Shown one piece after another: positions 52,781 to 62,227 of a DNA stretch of 64,000 bases. This DNA comes from CAIXQW01 sp046049675 (GTDB lineage Bacteria; Bacteroidota; Bacteroidia; Chitinophagales; Chitinophagaceae). Position 1 is the stretch's first letter; every line of letters starts with the position of its first letter. The translations under genes and the position numbers were made by a program. The stretch covers positions 1 through 64,000 of the forward strand of contig JBJORA010000038.1 of NCBI GenBank assembly GCA_046049675.1, written 5' to 3'. A model generated the notes under the pieces. It did not search any database, had not been told where the DNA came from, and saw only the letters and a program-made list of their open reading frames with translations.

Positions 52781-54562
52781 ATGAAGAACATAGTAGCAGC
52801 CCTACTGCTTGTTTTATTAGTAAGCAAAGCCAATTGTCAAACTACAATTACAGGGGGCACCTTAAACAACCCACACTGGACTTTAGCCGGCTCGCCTTAT
52901 TTGGTAACAGGTAATATTTCGCAATACGGTACATTTTTGATAGATGCTGGTGTAGAAGTGATTTTGCAAGACTATCTGCACATTACCATCAACGGTAATA
53001 TTTATGCTATGGGTACAAGTGCGCAACCAATTGTATTTAAGCGCGACGACACTACAGGCTGGCATAACGATATTATTCAAAATGGTGGCTGGCGTGGCAT
53101 CTACTTCAACCAAACCACGGGCTTAGATTCTTCAGTAATGCAACACACAATTATTCAAGATGTGAAGCATGGTTTGAACGGCGTGAATAATTCAAATGCA
53201 GCAATCTTTTTATTTTTTAGAGGACTAAAGATGGAGCACTGCGAAATGTACCATAACCAAAGTACTGCTAATCAAAGTGTGGGCTGCATTATTACAGGCT
53301 CATTAGATGTTGGACAAAAATTTGAAATGAGCAATTGCAATTTTCACGACAATAGTACAAGATTTGCAGCGATTAAACTAGACAATACGGTTGGCGGTAA
53401 TTTACACTTCCATCATAGTAGATTTCATCACAATAGCGGAGGCGGTGTTGTATATACAATATATAGTAATCTACTTTTTGAGCACAACGAAGTAGATAGC
53501 AATTCAAACACAATCACAAATTTTGGCACCTTACGAATTGATGGTGGACGCAACACAGTTCGCAGCAACAAGTTTCATCATAATGTATCAGAAAATATGG
53601 CGCCTATTGGATGTGGCATGGGACAAACGCTTATTGAAAAAAACTTTATCTGTAACAATCAAATGCTTAATGGTAATTGTGGGATAACTGATGGCGGCTC
53701 TGGTATTCATATTTCAAATAATAATGGCGGGCCGCAAGACAGCACATTTTATACTATACGCGAAAATATTATTGCAAACAACTATGCTAACTTTCACGGT
53801 GCTGGCATTTATATTTTTGGTTGTAAGGCAGACATCATCAACAACCATATCATCAACAACAAAAGCACTTTAGACGGCCCTGCTATCAGCGCATTCGGTA
53901 TGGGTTCTGAACTAAATATTCAGAACAATATTTTCTACGGCAATCAAATTGGAAGCACTGCAACAAAACGCGATGTTAATATTTTTGGCAACAGCTATTC
54001 CTTTGATTACAACTATATTGAACATCCATTCTCAGATGTAGTAAATGCAATCAGTAATATGGCACTTGTAGGCGACACCATTCACAATGTGATTGCAACG
54101 AGCCCTATGTTCATCAATCCTACAACATCTTCGGGCCATTTGGACGAGGCATTGCTTAAAGATTTTAGATTGACAAATCCGAGTCCATGTGTAAACAAAG
54201 GAAATAATGCGGCAGTACAGAGTAGCACAGACTACTTCGCTAATCTAAGAATACAAGGTAGTGCCGTAGATATTGGCGCACACGAACTATTACAAAATTC
54301 TCCAGAAGCCATTTCTTCTATACAAGAAAGCTTTGCAACAATGTATCCAAACCCAGCATACGATATGTTGTATTTGGTAAGTAAAGATTTTAGTAGCTAT
54401 CAAATTCAGATACTCAATCAAGCAGGGCAGCTTGTACTGGAGAGCCAATCAAGTGGTGCAAATGCAAGGATTGATATAAGTACTTTCCGCGACGGCATGT
54501 ATCAAGTATTGTTGCAGCATAGCAATGGCAAGCGCAGTAGTATGCGTTTTGTGAAAAGGTAG
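52781..54562 (+). CDS. T9SS-exported right-handed beta-helix protein
   Basis: A 594-residue protein with a signal peptide (ATG at 52781; an earlier in-frame ATG at 52733 lies in the low-complexity spacer), many short beta-helix turns (about 90-480, with repeated N..NNI.. patterns as in pectate-lyase-like proteins) and a Por sorting domain (about 515-594, MYPNPAYDML to SSMRFVKR). A surface or secreted adhesin or glycan-active protein is likely; no catalytic set seen. Confidence 0.88.
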   Translation: MKNIVAALLLVLLVSKANCQTTITGGTLNNPHWTLAGSPYLVTGNISQYGTFLIDAGVEVILQDYLHITINGNIYAMGTSAQPIVFKRDDTTGWHNDIIQNGGWRGIYFNQTTGLDSSVMQHTIIQDVKHGLNGVNNSNAAIFLFFRGLKMEHCEMYHNQSTANQSVGCIITGSLDVGQKFEMSNCNFHDNSTRFAAIKLDNTVGGNLHFHHSRFHHNSGGGVVYTIYSNLLFEHNEVDSNSNTITNFGTLRIDGGRNTVRSNKFHHNVSENMAPIGCGMGQTLIEKNFICNNQMLNGNCGITDGGSGIHISNNNGGPQDSTFYTIRENIIANNYANFHGAGIYIFGCKADIINNHIINNKSTLDGPAISAFGMGSELNIQNNIFYGNQIGSTATKRDVNIFGNSYSFDYNYIEHPFSDVVNAISNMALVGDTIHNVIATSPMFINPTTSSGHLDEALLKDFRLTNPSPCVNKGNNAAVQSSTDYFANLRIQGSAVDIGAHELLQNSPEAISSIQESFATMYPNPAYDMLYLVSKDFSSYQIQILNQAGQLVLESQSSGANARIDISTFRDGMYQVLLQHSNGKRSSMRFVKR

Positions 54563-54807
54563 TTGCATACTTTTTTCTACACATAGATAACTACAATAAG
54601 TGAGTGTTTTTGTAGTGCAAAATCTTATTAGTGCGTATCAATTTGTGTCAGTGCATCCATTATTTAATATAATTGCGAAATACTAATATTAGCTATAGCA
54701 GACACTGTCATGGCTCATGTTTGTTAACAAATCTTTTTATTCTGCGATATGCAATTGACGGTAACAAACTTTACTTGCACATATCTAATGGTATAAACAT
54801 TATAGAA

Positions 54808-55362
54808 ATGAAAAAAGTATTAACAACATCCGTAATTGCGCTTGTAGCATCATTTAGCATAATCACAAGCTGCATCAAAAAACCACAACCCGCCAAACAG
54901 GTCTTTGCCCATTGGAATGGCATGTTTAGAAACTGTGACGTGGCTAAAAAGGGCACTTGCTATGCGCTTGCAAAGCCATCAGATGGAAAACTAGAAAGCA
55001 TTGCCATTGGCACAAACGAAGGAGCAGGTACAGTGGTGACTAAACAGTTAGAAAATGGCAAATTGCTTACTACTATCACGCTAACGAAACTAAATTTGAG
55101 TGCCGAGTTGGAGAAACAAATGTTGACAGAGAAAGTTCTTCGTAGCGACGGCGAAACTTTGATTCCTGCAGATTTGATGAATGCAAGTTTTGAAGCAGCA
55201 GGCTTATCTATTAGAGTAACAGAACCTGTTGTGCTTCCAGCAGGTGATATGCCACTTGTTTTGCAGAATTCTGCAATGAAAACCGTGTCAACAGTTTCGG
55301 TTGAATTAAGCGCGAATGCACCACCATATCATTATGTTGGTCATGTATCATTGCTGAAGTAG
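54808..55362 (+). CDS. Lipoprotein of unknown function
   Basis: A 184-residue protein with lipobox ITSC (Cys at about 22). ATG at 54808 is chosen because the signal peptide begins there. The mature part is beta-rich with no named domain and three further Cys (residues about 45, 53). Terminator follows. Confidence 0.75.
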   Translation: MKKVLTTSVIALVASFSIITSCIKKPQPAKQVFAHWNGMFRNCDVAKKGTCYALAKPSDGKLESIAIGTNEGAGTVVTKQLENGKLLTTITLTKLNLSAELEKQMLTEKVLRSDGETLIPADLMNASFEAAGLSIRVTEPVVLPAGDMPLVLQNSAMKTVSTVSVELSANAPPYHYVGHVSLLK

Positions 55363-55403
55363 AAAAATTTAATTGCATTCCCCTGATACAATAGTTTTAT
55401 TGG

Positions 55404-55440
55404 CAAAAAGGTCAGCGTTAAGAGGCTCTGGCCTTTTTTT
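55404..55440 (+). terminator. Rho-independent terminator after the lipoprotein gene
   Basis: AAAAAGGTCAG pairs with CTGGCCTTTTT (one G-T pair), followed by T residues. Confidence 0.75.
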
Positions 55441-55624
55441 ATTTTTAAAGGCAAACGCGGCAGTCAAATACGCTATCTATTTTATAATGTCAAGAGAGTA
55501 TTGATTTTATTGACCAAAACGGAATAAGACAAGACAGTACTAGGTGTATGTTAGTGGTTCCATGTTTTTTACGCTAAATATCTCCCATTCTACCTATCGC
55601 ATTTTATATGCACTATCCCTAGCT

Positions 55625-55632
55625 TAACTTTG
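55625..55632 (+). promoter_or_regulatory. -7 box very close to the T9SS protein start
   Basis: TAACTTTG matches TAnnTTTG, with only four bases before the ATG at 55637, so the transcript would be nearly leaderless. Confidence 0.5.
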
Positions 55633-55636
55633 CAAA

Positions 55637-58600
55637 ATGAAAAGGTATTTGCTATTTTTTATTCTACTCACCATTACGCAGCTTGCTAATGCGCAAAAGC
55701 TAGGGAAATCTTACTTGCCGCCATTAGAGCCTTCTGCACCAGCGTGGATAAAAATGCTGTACCAAGATAGCATTAACGCATTTGATTTAGAAAATGCATA
55801 CGAAGCTTACTATACCGAAAATCCTTTTGAAAAAAACACTTATACCCAATATTACAAGCGTTGGAAATACGAAAACGAAAAACATCTCAATGAAGATGGA
55901 TGGGCCGTGAAGCCTCAGCCTGTTCAGCAAGTTAGCACACGCGATACCCGTTCTGCTAATAGCGAGTGGAACGTAGTTGGTCCACTGGAAACTTTTGTTT
56001 ACGCTGGTAGTAATGTGGCTCAGCCCGCTACACCTACACAAGTAAATATTTATGCATTTGATATAGCCGCAAGTAACCCAAATATTATGTATGCGGCCCC
56101 AGAATCAGGTGGCTTATTTAAAACGACGAACAAAGGCTTAGATTGGGTATCTGTTTCCGACTCTAGTATTTTGCCAAACTTAACAGCTGTTGCTATTGAC
56201 CCTACAAATCCCAATATCGTTTATGTAGGAGGGTACGAATATATTTATAAAACAATTGATGGTGGTGCTACATGGACGCAGCTGCTCTATCTCTCTGGCC
56301 TTGGCACAACAGATATTGCAATTGTACCTAGCACGCCAACTAAAATTTTTCATAGTGGAGATTTAGGCTTGCGCGTATCCACCAATAGTGGTGCAACTTG
56401 GACAGTGGTAAGTGGCATGAGTGCTGCAGCGTATGATATTGAAATTAATAGTCAGAATAATTCTAGCATTTATGTGTTACGCAACAATGCAGCCGGCACA
56501 CAGTCGGAGTTTTGGAAGTCGCATAATATGGGCACTTCGTTTACGGCGGTTAGTAATGGCTGGATTACAGGCACAGGCGGTATTGGACGATTAGCTATTA
56601 CGCCTGCAGATACAAATAGAATCTATGCCGTATTGCTGATGAATTCGCCTACAGCAGCGCCAGCTATTATGCGTTCAAATGATGGTGGTAATACTTGGGC
56701 AACTGCTGTACAAAGTACAGTTACTGGCTTAGCTGGCAATACTTCTCTGCCATTAGGCATGAGCAATGGCCAAGGTTTCTACGATTTAAGTATTATGGTA
56801 AGCACCACCAATGCCGACCATGTGATAGTAGGCACTACTACGATTTACAAAAGTGTAGATGGTGCAGATACCTTTACGGCGCTAGGCGGTTACCATGGCT
56901 CTTTTGACTTACATCCCGATGTGCAAGACATGCATATGCGTGGCAACGACGCATGGATATCTACTGACGGTGGCATGATTTACAGCACCGATTTTTTCAC
57001 TTCTACTTCAAATTATTTTACGCGTCAAAAAGGCATTTATGGTTCGGCATATTGGGGCATGGGCCAAGGTTGGAACGAAGATATTTTGTGCGGCGGCAGA
57101 TACCATAATGGCAATGCTGCACTATATGAAAACTATCCTGCGGGCAAATCAATTCTACTAGGCGGTGCAGAATCGGGCACTGGCTATGTACTACTAGGCA
57201 AGACGCGTCGCGTTGCGCATAGTGATATTGGCGGAAGAATTATACCGAGTACTTTCACAGCTACAGATATGCGTAGTTTTACGCTAGGTAAATATCCTAA
57301 TGAAGACGACTACGGTTTCAATGCTGGCGAAATGGAATTTTATCCGTCATGCTACAATCATATCTATATTACAAAAGATAGTAGCCTTTGGAAAAGCACC
57401 GATGGTGGCAATAGCTATACTGAAGTGTATCGCTTTACGCATCGTACTAAAAAATTTGAAATAAGCAGAAGTACACCTGGCACAATGTATCTTGCTACAA
57501 CAAGTAAGCTATACAAAACAACAGATAGTGGCACCACGTGGACACCAATTACATTGCCAACAGGCACAAGTATTTTTAAACTTGCGATTGCGCTCAGCTT
57601 TACTGATGCCAATACTTTTTGGATTACAAGCACAAATAATCCTTCGGGCAATAGAGTCTTTAAGACGACCGACGGCGGAGCTACATTTACTAATCTTACG
57701 AGCCCCGCTATCAATGCGCACAAATATTACACCATAGTACATCAAGCAGGCACAGATGGTGGTGTTTATATTTTTGCACAAAACACAGGCAAAGTATTTT
57801 ATACAAATAATAGCCTAGGCACTGCATGGGTAGATTTTTCTAAAAAATTGCCTGTTGGCTTTGATCCTGTGAGCGCTAAGCCATTTTATAGAGATAGCAA
57901 GTTGCGCACTGCAGGCACAAGAGGTATTTGGGAGATAGATTTTTACGAAGAAGCACAAGCCCCAATCGCACAACCTACTGTAGATAAGCTTGTTTCGTAT
58001 TGCTTGAAGGACACATTTCTGTTTGATGACTTTAGTATGCTTAACCACAGCGGCGCAACGTGGAGTTGGAATATTCCGCAAGCAAATTATATTAGCAGCA
58101 CTTCGGTACGTAATCCCAAAGTTTTATTCTCTGCGCTTGGAACCTATACAGCTACACTTACTGTTACAAACGGCAGCGGTGTGTCGAGTTCAAAGTCTAT
58201 TACTGTACAAGTTGCGGATAATGAATGTGCCATAGATACAATACCAGGCGGCGCTTTGCAAATTGCATCGTCATCAAATTCGCTTGCAAGTGCAGAAGCT
58301 TTGAGCCTGCCAAACACTAATACGTTTACAATGATGGCATGGGTAAAAGCCAACAGCGCGCAAGCAGACTATGCTGGCATTTTATCTTTTGAAGGAGGCG
58401 CACACTTAAACCTTCGTGCTGCTAATTCAGCTGATAGCTCAGAGATTGGCTATCATCACCCAAATGGTGCATGGTGGTATAGCTCGGGCTTGTATTTAAA
58501 GAAAGATGAGTGGACGCATGTAGCCATGGTTGTAGAACCAACAAAAATTACAGTGTATAAGAATGGCGTACCATCTGTGCATACCAACCTCACGGTGCAA

Positions 58601-59629
58601 GCTTTAAGTTTTGGTCCAAAGTTTTTAGTAGGCAGCATGGCTACGCGCGAATACGACCGATGCTTCAAAGGAAAGATAGACGAGGTGGCTGTATATAATG
58701 CAGCGCTATCTACGAATGAGATTAGAGAGATGATGCACCTTACAAAGCAAAATCCTAATTATCCAGCACAAGCCAATGCAAACCTTAAAGCCTACTATCA
58801 GTTTAACGAAACTAATAGTAATGTTTGTTATGATAATGTAGGCGTTGCACATCTTAATTATCAAAACAGTACCAATGCGCCAAGCTCCGCACCAATTGGC
58901 GGCGGCGTAAGTCATAGAATTGCTGGCATCAATAGTGCAGGCCTTAGAAGTTTTACAGGTACTAGTGTAGATATGGATTTTGCTACAGGTACTTATCCGA
59001 ATGGCGATGTAGTCGTAAGCATGTTAAATGTTGCGCCAGATGTACAACCTGGTGCTTTTCCTATTCATCAAAAATATTTTATCGCTAATAATTATGGTAC
59101 AAATCAAACGGTTACTGCACTCAACAAAATTGTGTTTAATCAATTGGCTACCTATGTGCCGGGCGTAACTACCGACTTTGAATTATACAAACGTAAAGCT
59201 ACTGCCGATGGCAATACATGGGGTAATGTACAAGATATTGCGGATGCGTACAATGTAAATGGCGGCAATTCTAGCTTGGAGTTTTCTACAAATAATAATA
59301 TTACAAGCTTTGGACAATTTTGCCTAAGTAGCAAAACAAATGTGGCGCCACTAAGCATTGCAACAGCGACTGGTTTAGATAATTTTGTTGTGTATCCAAA
59401 TCCTGCAAGGCAGCATTGTTATATTGGTTTTACCAATAGCAATGCAAGCGACTTCTGCTATGTGCACATGATTGATGCCTTGGGTCAAACTATTTTGTCA
59501 CAACCAATAGCAATTAAGGCTGGCGCTAACAGACTAATGTTGCCATTGCCGCAATTAGCTAGCGGTGTTTATACTGTGCAAGTAAATCTTGGCAATGCGC
59601 GTGAGCAAAGGCAACTAGTGATAGAGTAG
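55637..59629 (+). CDS. T9SS-exported protein with VPS10/BNR propeller, PKD and LamG domains
   Basis: A 1330-residue secreted protein: signal peptide, a long propeller (about 110-770) with repeated ...F.T.DGG.TW-type Asp-box turns (e.g. IYKTIDGGATWTQL), a PKD domain (about 785-870), a LamG/concanavalin-like domain (about 885-1040) and a Por sorting domain (about 1250-1330, VYPNPARQHC to REQRQLVIE). This order is typical of surface glycan- or protein-binding T9SS cargo. No catalytic residues seen with confidence. Confidence 0.92.
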   Translation: MKRYLLFFILLTITQLANAQKLGKSYLPPLEPSAPAWIKMLYQDSINAFDLENAYEAYYTENPFEKNTYTQYYKRWKYENEKHLNEDGWAVKPQPVQQVSTRDTRSANSEWNVVGPLETFVYAGSNVAQPATPTQVNIYAFDIAASNPNIMYAAPESGGLFKTTNKGLDWVSVSDSSILPNLTAVAIDPTNPNIVYVGGYEYIYKTIDGGATWTQLLYLSGLGTTDIAIVPSTPTKIFHSGDLGLRVSTNSGATWTVVSGMSAAAYDIEINSQNNSSIYVLRNNAAGTQSEFWKSHNMGTSFTAVSNGWITGTGGIGRLAITPADTNRIYAVLLMNSPTAAPAIMRSNDGGNTWATAVQSTVTGLAGNTSLPLGMSNGQGFYDLSIMVSTTNADHVIVGTTTIYKSVDGADTFTALGGYHGSFDLHPDVQDMHMRGNDAWISTDGGMIYSTDFFTSTSNYFTRQKGIYGSAYWGMGQGWNEDILCGGRYHNGNAALYENYPAGKSILLGGAESGTGYVLLGKTRRVAHSDIGGRIIPSTFTATDMRSFTLGKYPNEDDYGFNAGEMEFYPSCYNHIYITKDSSLWKSTDGGNSYTEVYRFTHRTKKFEISRSTPGTMYLATTSKLYKTTDSGTTWTPITLPTGTSIFKLAIALSFTDANTFWITSTNNPSGNRVFKTTDGGATFTNLTSPAINAHKYYTIVHQAGTDGGVYIFAQNTGKVFYTNNSLGTAWVDFSKKLPVGFDPVSAKPFYRDSKLRTAGTRGIWEIDFYEEAQAPIAQPTVDKLVSYCLKDTFLFDDFSMLNHSGATWSWNIPQANYISSTSVRNPKVLFSALGTYTATLTVTNGSGVSSSKSITVQVADNECAIDTIPGGALQIASSSNSLASAEALSLPNTNTFTMMAWVKANSAQADYAGILSFEGGAHLNLRAANSADSSEIGYHHPNGAWWYSSGLYLKKDEWTHVAMVVEPTKITVYKNGVPSVHTNLTVQALSFGPKFLVGSMATREYDRCFKGKIDEVAVYNAALSTNEIREMMHLTKQNPNYPAQANANLKAYYQFNETNSNVCYDNVGVAHLNYQNSTNAPSSAPIGGGVSHRIAGINSAGLRSFTGTSVDMDFATGTYPNGDVVVSMLNVAPDVQPGAFPIHQKYFIANNYGTNQTVTALNKIVFNQLATYVPGVTTDFELYKRKATADGNTWGNVQDIADAYNVNGGNSSLEFSTNNNITSFGQFCLSSKTNVAPLSIATATGLDNFVVYPNPARQHCYIGFTNSNASDFCYVHMIDALGQTILSQPIAIKAGANRLMLPLPQLASGVYTVQVNLGNAREQRQLVIE

Positions 59630-59680
59630 CTTGTTGCTTTAATAAATACTTTAAATACGTGTGATACAACAGCAATAGCA

Positions 59681-60304
59681 CTATCGTAAATATACTTCTA
59701 CCCAGGCTTGTAAAGTGTGTTGTATGCTTTGCCATGTCTGCCCTTTTAAGCTAATGGGGTCTTCACCTTCATCGGCATCATCAAAAAACAATAATGCTTG
59801 CGGTATACTAATCAAGAGATTTTGATTTGGAAACTTTTCTTCATGAAAAGCAATAAATTCTTTAAGCGTATAGTGTTGCGACAATTCTGCAATATCCCAA
59901 AAATCTTTCTTCTTACCACGACCTAGTATTGCTTGTGCTTTCATGGCGCAGATATCGCGTGGGTCCAGCATTCTAATATTGTCGATGGTTTGTACTGGAA
60001 ATAGTATGCGATGAGGATAATAAACTAGATCTACTTTAATATTGTGGATATAGTTAAAAATTCCAATATTGGCATTTCGTCTTATTTCAAATGCTGAGCC
60101 GTACTCAGTAGCAAGTAATTCAAGAATTTCGTCGTTTTGAAGCTTGTTGCTTGTGAACAAATCTAGATCCACACTTTGCCTGTGACCGTATAATAAGGAC
60201 AAGGCAGTGCCACCCACTAGATTAAAATTTTCTAGTATAGGCAATGCCATCAACTCTCTTAATAGGGATAGAGTTCTGGGTTCAACTGTCTGAGTTTGTA
60301 GCAT
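59681..60304 (-). CDS. AbiEii/AbiGii-type nucleotidyltransferase (toxin-like)
   Basis: A 207-residue protein with the AbiEii nucleotidyltransferase pattern: VGGTALSL, DLDLF (D46, D48), KVDLVYYP and KKKDFWDIAEL. AbiE systems are phage-exclusion toxin-antitoxin pairs in which the nucleotidyltransferase modifies a cell target. It overlaps the upstream small gene by 46 bp. Confidence 0.85.
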   Translation of the reverse strand: MLQTQTVEPRTLSLLRELMALPILENFNLVGGTALSLLYGHRQSVDLDLFTSNKLQNDEILELLATEYGSAFEIRRNANIGIFNYIHNIKVDLVYYPHRILFPVQTIDNIRMLDPRDICAMKAQAILGRGKKKDFWDIAELSQHYTLKEFIAFHEEKFPNQNLLISIPQALLFFDDADEGEDPISLKGQTWQSIQHTLQAWVEVYLR

Positions 60305-60573
60305 CTAAAATCGGTGATAGGTCGTTTGATAACTGCACTAGCAAGGTAAATTGAAATTAGGGGTAAGTACTTTGTATTCAGCAACACCTCTGCAATACAC
60401 TCATCGCCATAATATCGTCTGCATTGCCTAATATCTTCTACGTCGCCGCGTTCAAATACACGTTCTATTACAAACTTGTATTTGAGGTCATAATCCAAAG
60501 CATCAAAATTTACATCCCAAAAAATTCTTGGATGGAATATTGGCTTTAGGATGCTTGTGTCTTTGACAACCAT
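60259..60573 (-). CDS. DUF6922-like antitoxin candidate of the AbiE pair
   Basis: A 104-residue protein (ATG at 60573; a GTG two codons earlier is possible) with IFWDVNFDALDYDLKYKFVIERVF, the start pattern of small proteins paired with AbiEii genes in Bacteroidota. Together with the overlapping nucleotidyltransferase it forms a likely toxin-antitoxin module. Confidence 0.75.
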   Translation of the reverse strand: MVVKDTSILKPIFHPRIFWDVNFDALDYDLKYKFVIERVFERGDVEDIRQCRRYYGDECIAEVLLNTKYLPLISIYLASAVIKRPITDFRCYKLRQLNPELYPY

Positions 60574-60664
60574 TGGCACAAAGATAAGGTATGCTAGGAT
60601 AGTGGAAGACGTTTGCTAAGCGCTAAAGTAGATTTATGAGTAGCAAAAAACCCGCTAGTACAAT

Positions 60665-61435
60665 TCATTCCACAACCGTAAACTTAAAATCGCCAAGCGT
60701 TCTCATTTTATTGTCAGGTGTGAGAATAACTACATCACTGAAATAAATAGCAGACTCTGGCTGCATTCGTAGCATCGCTTTTTTCATTTGCTTGCTAAAC
60801 CTATTGCCTTTGCTAGCTATGCGTATTTCCTCTTCGTGGTTGTATTGCAGAACTATGGCAAAGGAAGCAATTTTGCAAAATGGCATGCCAGTAAGTTCTA
60901 GGCTATCGCTTGCCTTGACGCAAGACCTAGTAAGTAAGTTATGTTTAGCGCAATTATTGTTGAATTTAATGCTTGGCAAGCCATGTAATAAAGTGTTTAG
61001 CTGTTCATCAATACTTGGCCTCTTTATGGTATCGTGGCTACCTATTGCGAACCGCATAAATTCATTCATTTTCCATGACGTTACCATACAACCAGATTGC
61101 GTCAAAAAACTAGTGCTATCATTTTTGTATTTTTCAAAGACACGCGACGCGCTGCTACCAATTGTATCTTTTTCAACTAATGCACAGAACATTACACTTC
61201 GTATATAGGCGCTACTGTCATCACAGTAAGCTATCAGCTGTTCAATTGAAGAAAATTTTACAAGTTGACAAAAAGACAGTTTAGTGTCGTTGTCAAACAT
61301 TACTAAAGGGCCATTTCCTTTAGTTTGTACTGCTACATCTGTTTTAAATTGCGCGTACAAGGAGTCTTGCAACCTAGTTTGGCCAATACATAATTGTATG
61401 TTTAAGACAAGTATTAGAATTAAAAATCTAGCCAT
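60665..61435 (-). CDS. Secreted protein with a GldM-C-like end
   Basis: A 256-residue protein with a signal peptide (cleavage near 19). Most of it has no recognised domain; the last 45 residues (AIYFSDVVILTPDNKMRTLG and FKFTVV) resemble the C-terminal domain of GldM, a type IX/gliding motor part. Six or more Cys suggest disulfides in the periplasm. Function unknown. Confidence 0.7.
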   Translation of the reverse strand: MARFLILILVLNIQLCIGQTRLQDSLYAQFKTDVAVQTKGNGPLVMFDNDTKLSFCQLVKFSSIEQLIAYCDDSSAYIRSVMFCALVEKDTIGSSASRVFEKYKNDSTSFLTQSGCMVTSWKMNEFMRFAIGSHDTIKRPSIDEQLNTLLHGLPSIKFNNNCAKHNLLTRSCVKASDSLELTGMPFCKIASFAIVLQYNHEEEIRIASKGNRFSKQMKKAMLRMQPESAIYFSDVVILTPDNKMRTLGDFKFTVVE

Positions 61436-61540
61436 TGCACCTGAGTCCTTAATAAAGGTCTCAGAATTATGGCATACTGCAAATCTTTTTCTACTAAAAT
61501 AGTTGGCAAAAGCGGTAAGTAAACAGCGTAGGCGGTGCCA

Positions 61541-62197
61541 TTACACCCACTTCAACTTGTGCGCCATCTGTATGGCTTGCGCCTTACTATGTACGTGCAT
61601 CTTTTCGTAGATTTTTGCAATATGGGTGCGTACAGTTGCAGGGCTTATAAATAGTGATTCTGCAATGGCTTTGTAGTCCTGCCCAACGGTAAGCAGGCGA
61701 AGTATTTCCATTTCTCTGTCGCTAAGGATATAATTTTTGTTGCTCGTGTAAGATTCTAAATTTTGTTTTACCCACGATAAGGTCTTGCGTGCAATGGCGG
61801 GACTCATTGGTGCACCAGAACCATCGTGTGCTTGTTTAATGGCTTCCAACAATTGAATAGTAGTGTCTTCTTTCAACAAATAGCCACTTGCGCCTGCTTG
61901 TATAGCGTCAAATATTTTTTCGTCATCATCAAAAACAGTGAGAACAATAAATTTTATCTGAGGATAACGGGTACTACCAATTGCGATTGCTTCTATGCCG
62001 TTCATTTCGGGCATATCGATATCCATAAGCACCACATCTGGCAATTGATTATCACTTTGTATATCGTTTAATATTTGTACAAACTGCAAGCCAGTAGCCG
62101 CTTCTCCGATGATGCTTATATCATGCGTGAACGCCAACTTTTCCTTTACCGTCTGTCGGTTAATTTTTTTGTCGTCGACGAGCAATAGTTTTATCAT
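61541..62197 (-). CDS. NarL/LuxR-type response regulator
   Basis: A 218-residue regulator: receiver domain (about 1-120) with D8, D9, phospho-acceptor D59 and K in LLKED, and a LuxR/NarL helix-turn-helix (about 153-213, LSDREMEILRLL to VRTHIAKIYEKM). No histidine kinase is adjacent, so its partner is elsewhere. It lies 30 bp downstream of the LamG protein gene on the same strand. Confidence 0.93.
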   Translation of the reverse strand: MIKLLLVDDKKINRQTVKEKLAFTHDISIIGEAATGLQFVQILNDIQSDNQLPDVVLMDIDMPEMNGIEAIAIGSTRYPQIKFIVLTVFDDDEKIFDAIQAGASGYLLKEDTTIQLLEAIKQAHDGSGAPMSPAIARKTLSWVKQNLESYTSNKNYILSDREMEILRLLTVGQDYKAIAESLFISPATVRTHIAKIYEKMHVHSKAQAIQMAHKLKWV

Positions 62198-62227
62198 AGT
62201 ATAAAGATACAGTTTTCGTTAAACAAA

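Noticed and set aside
52157..52833. Minus-strand frames opposite prfH and the purine-rich spacer
   Set aside because: Low-complexity Ser/Phe/Leu composition produced by the purine strand; the plus-strand genes are well supported.
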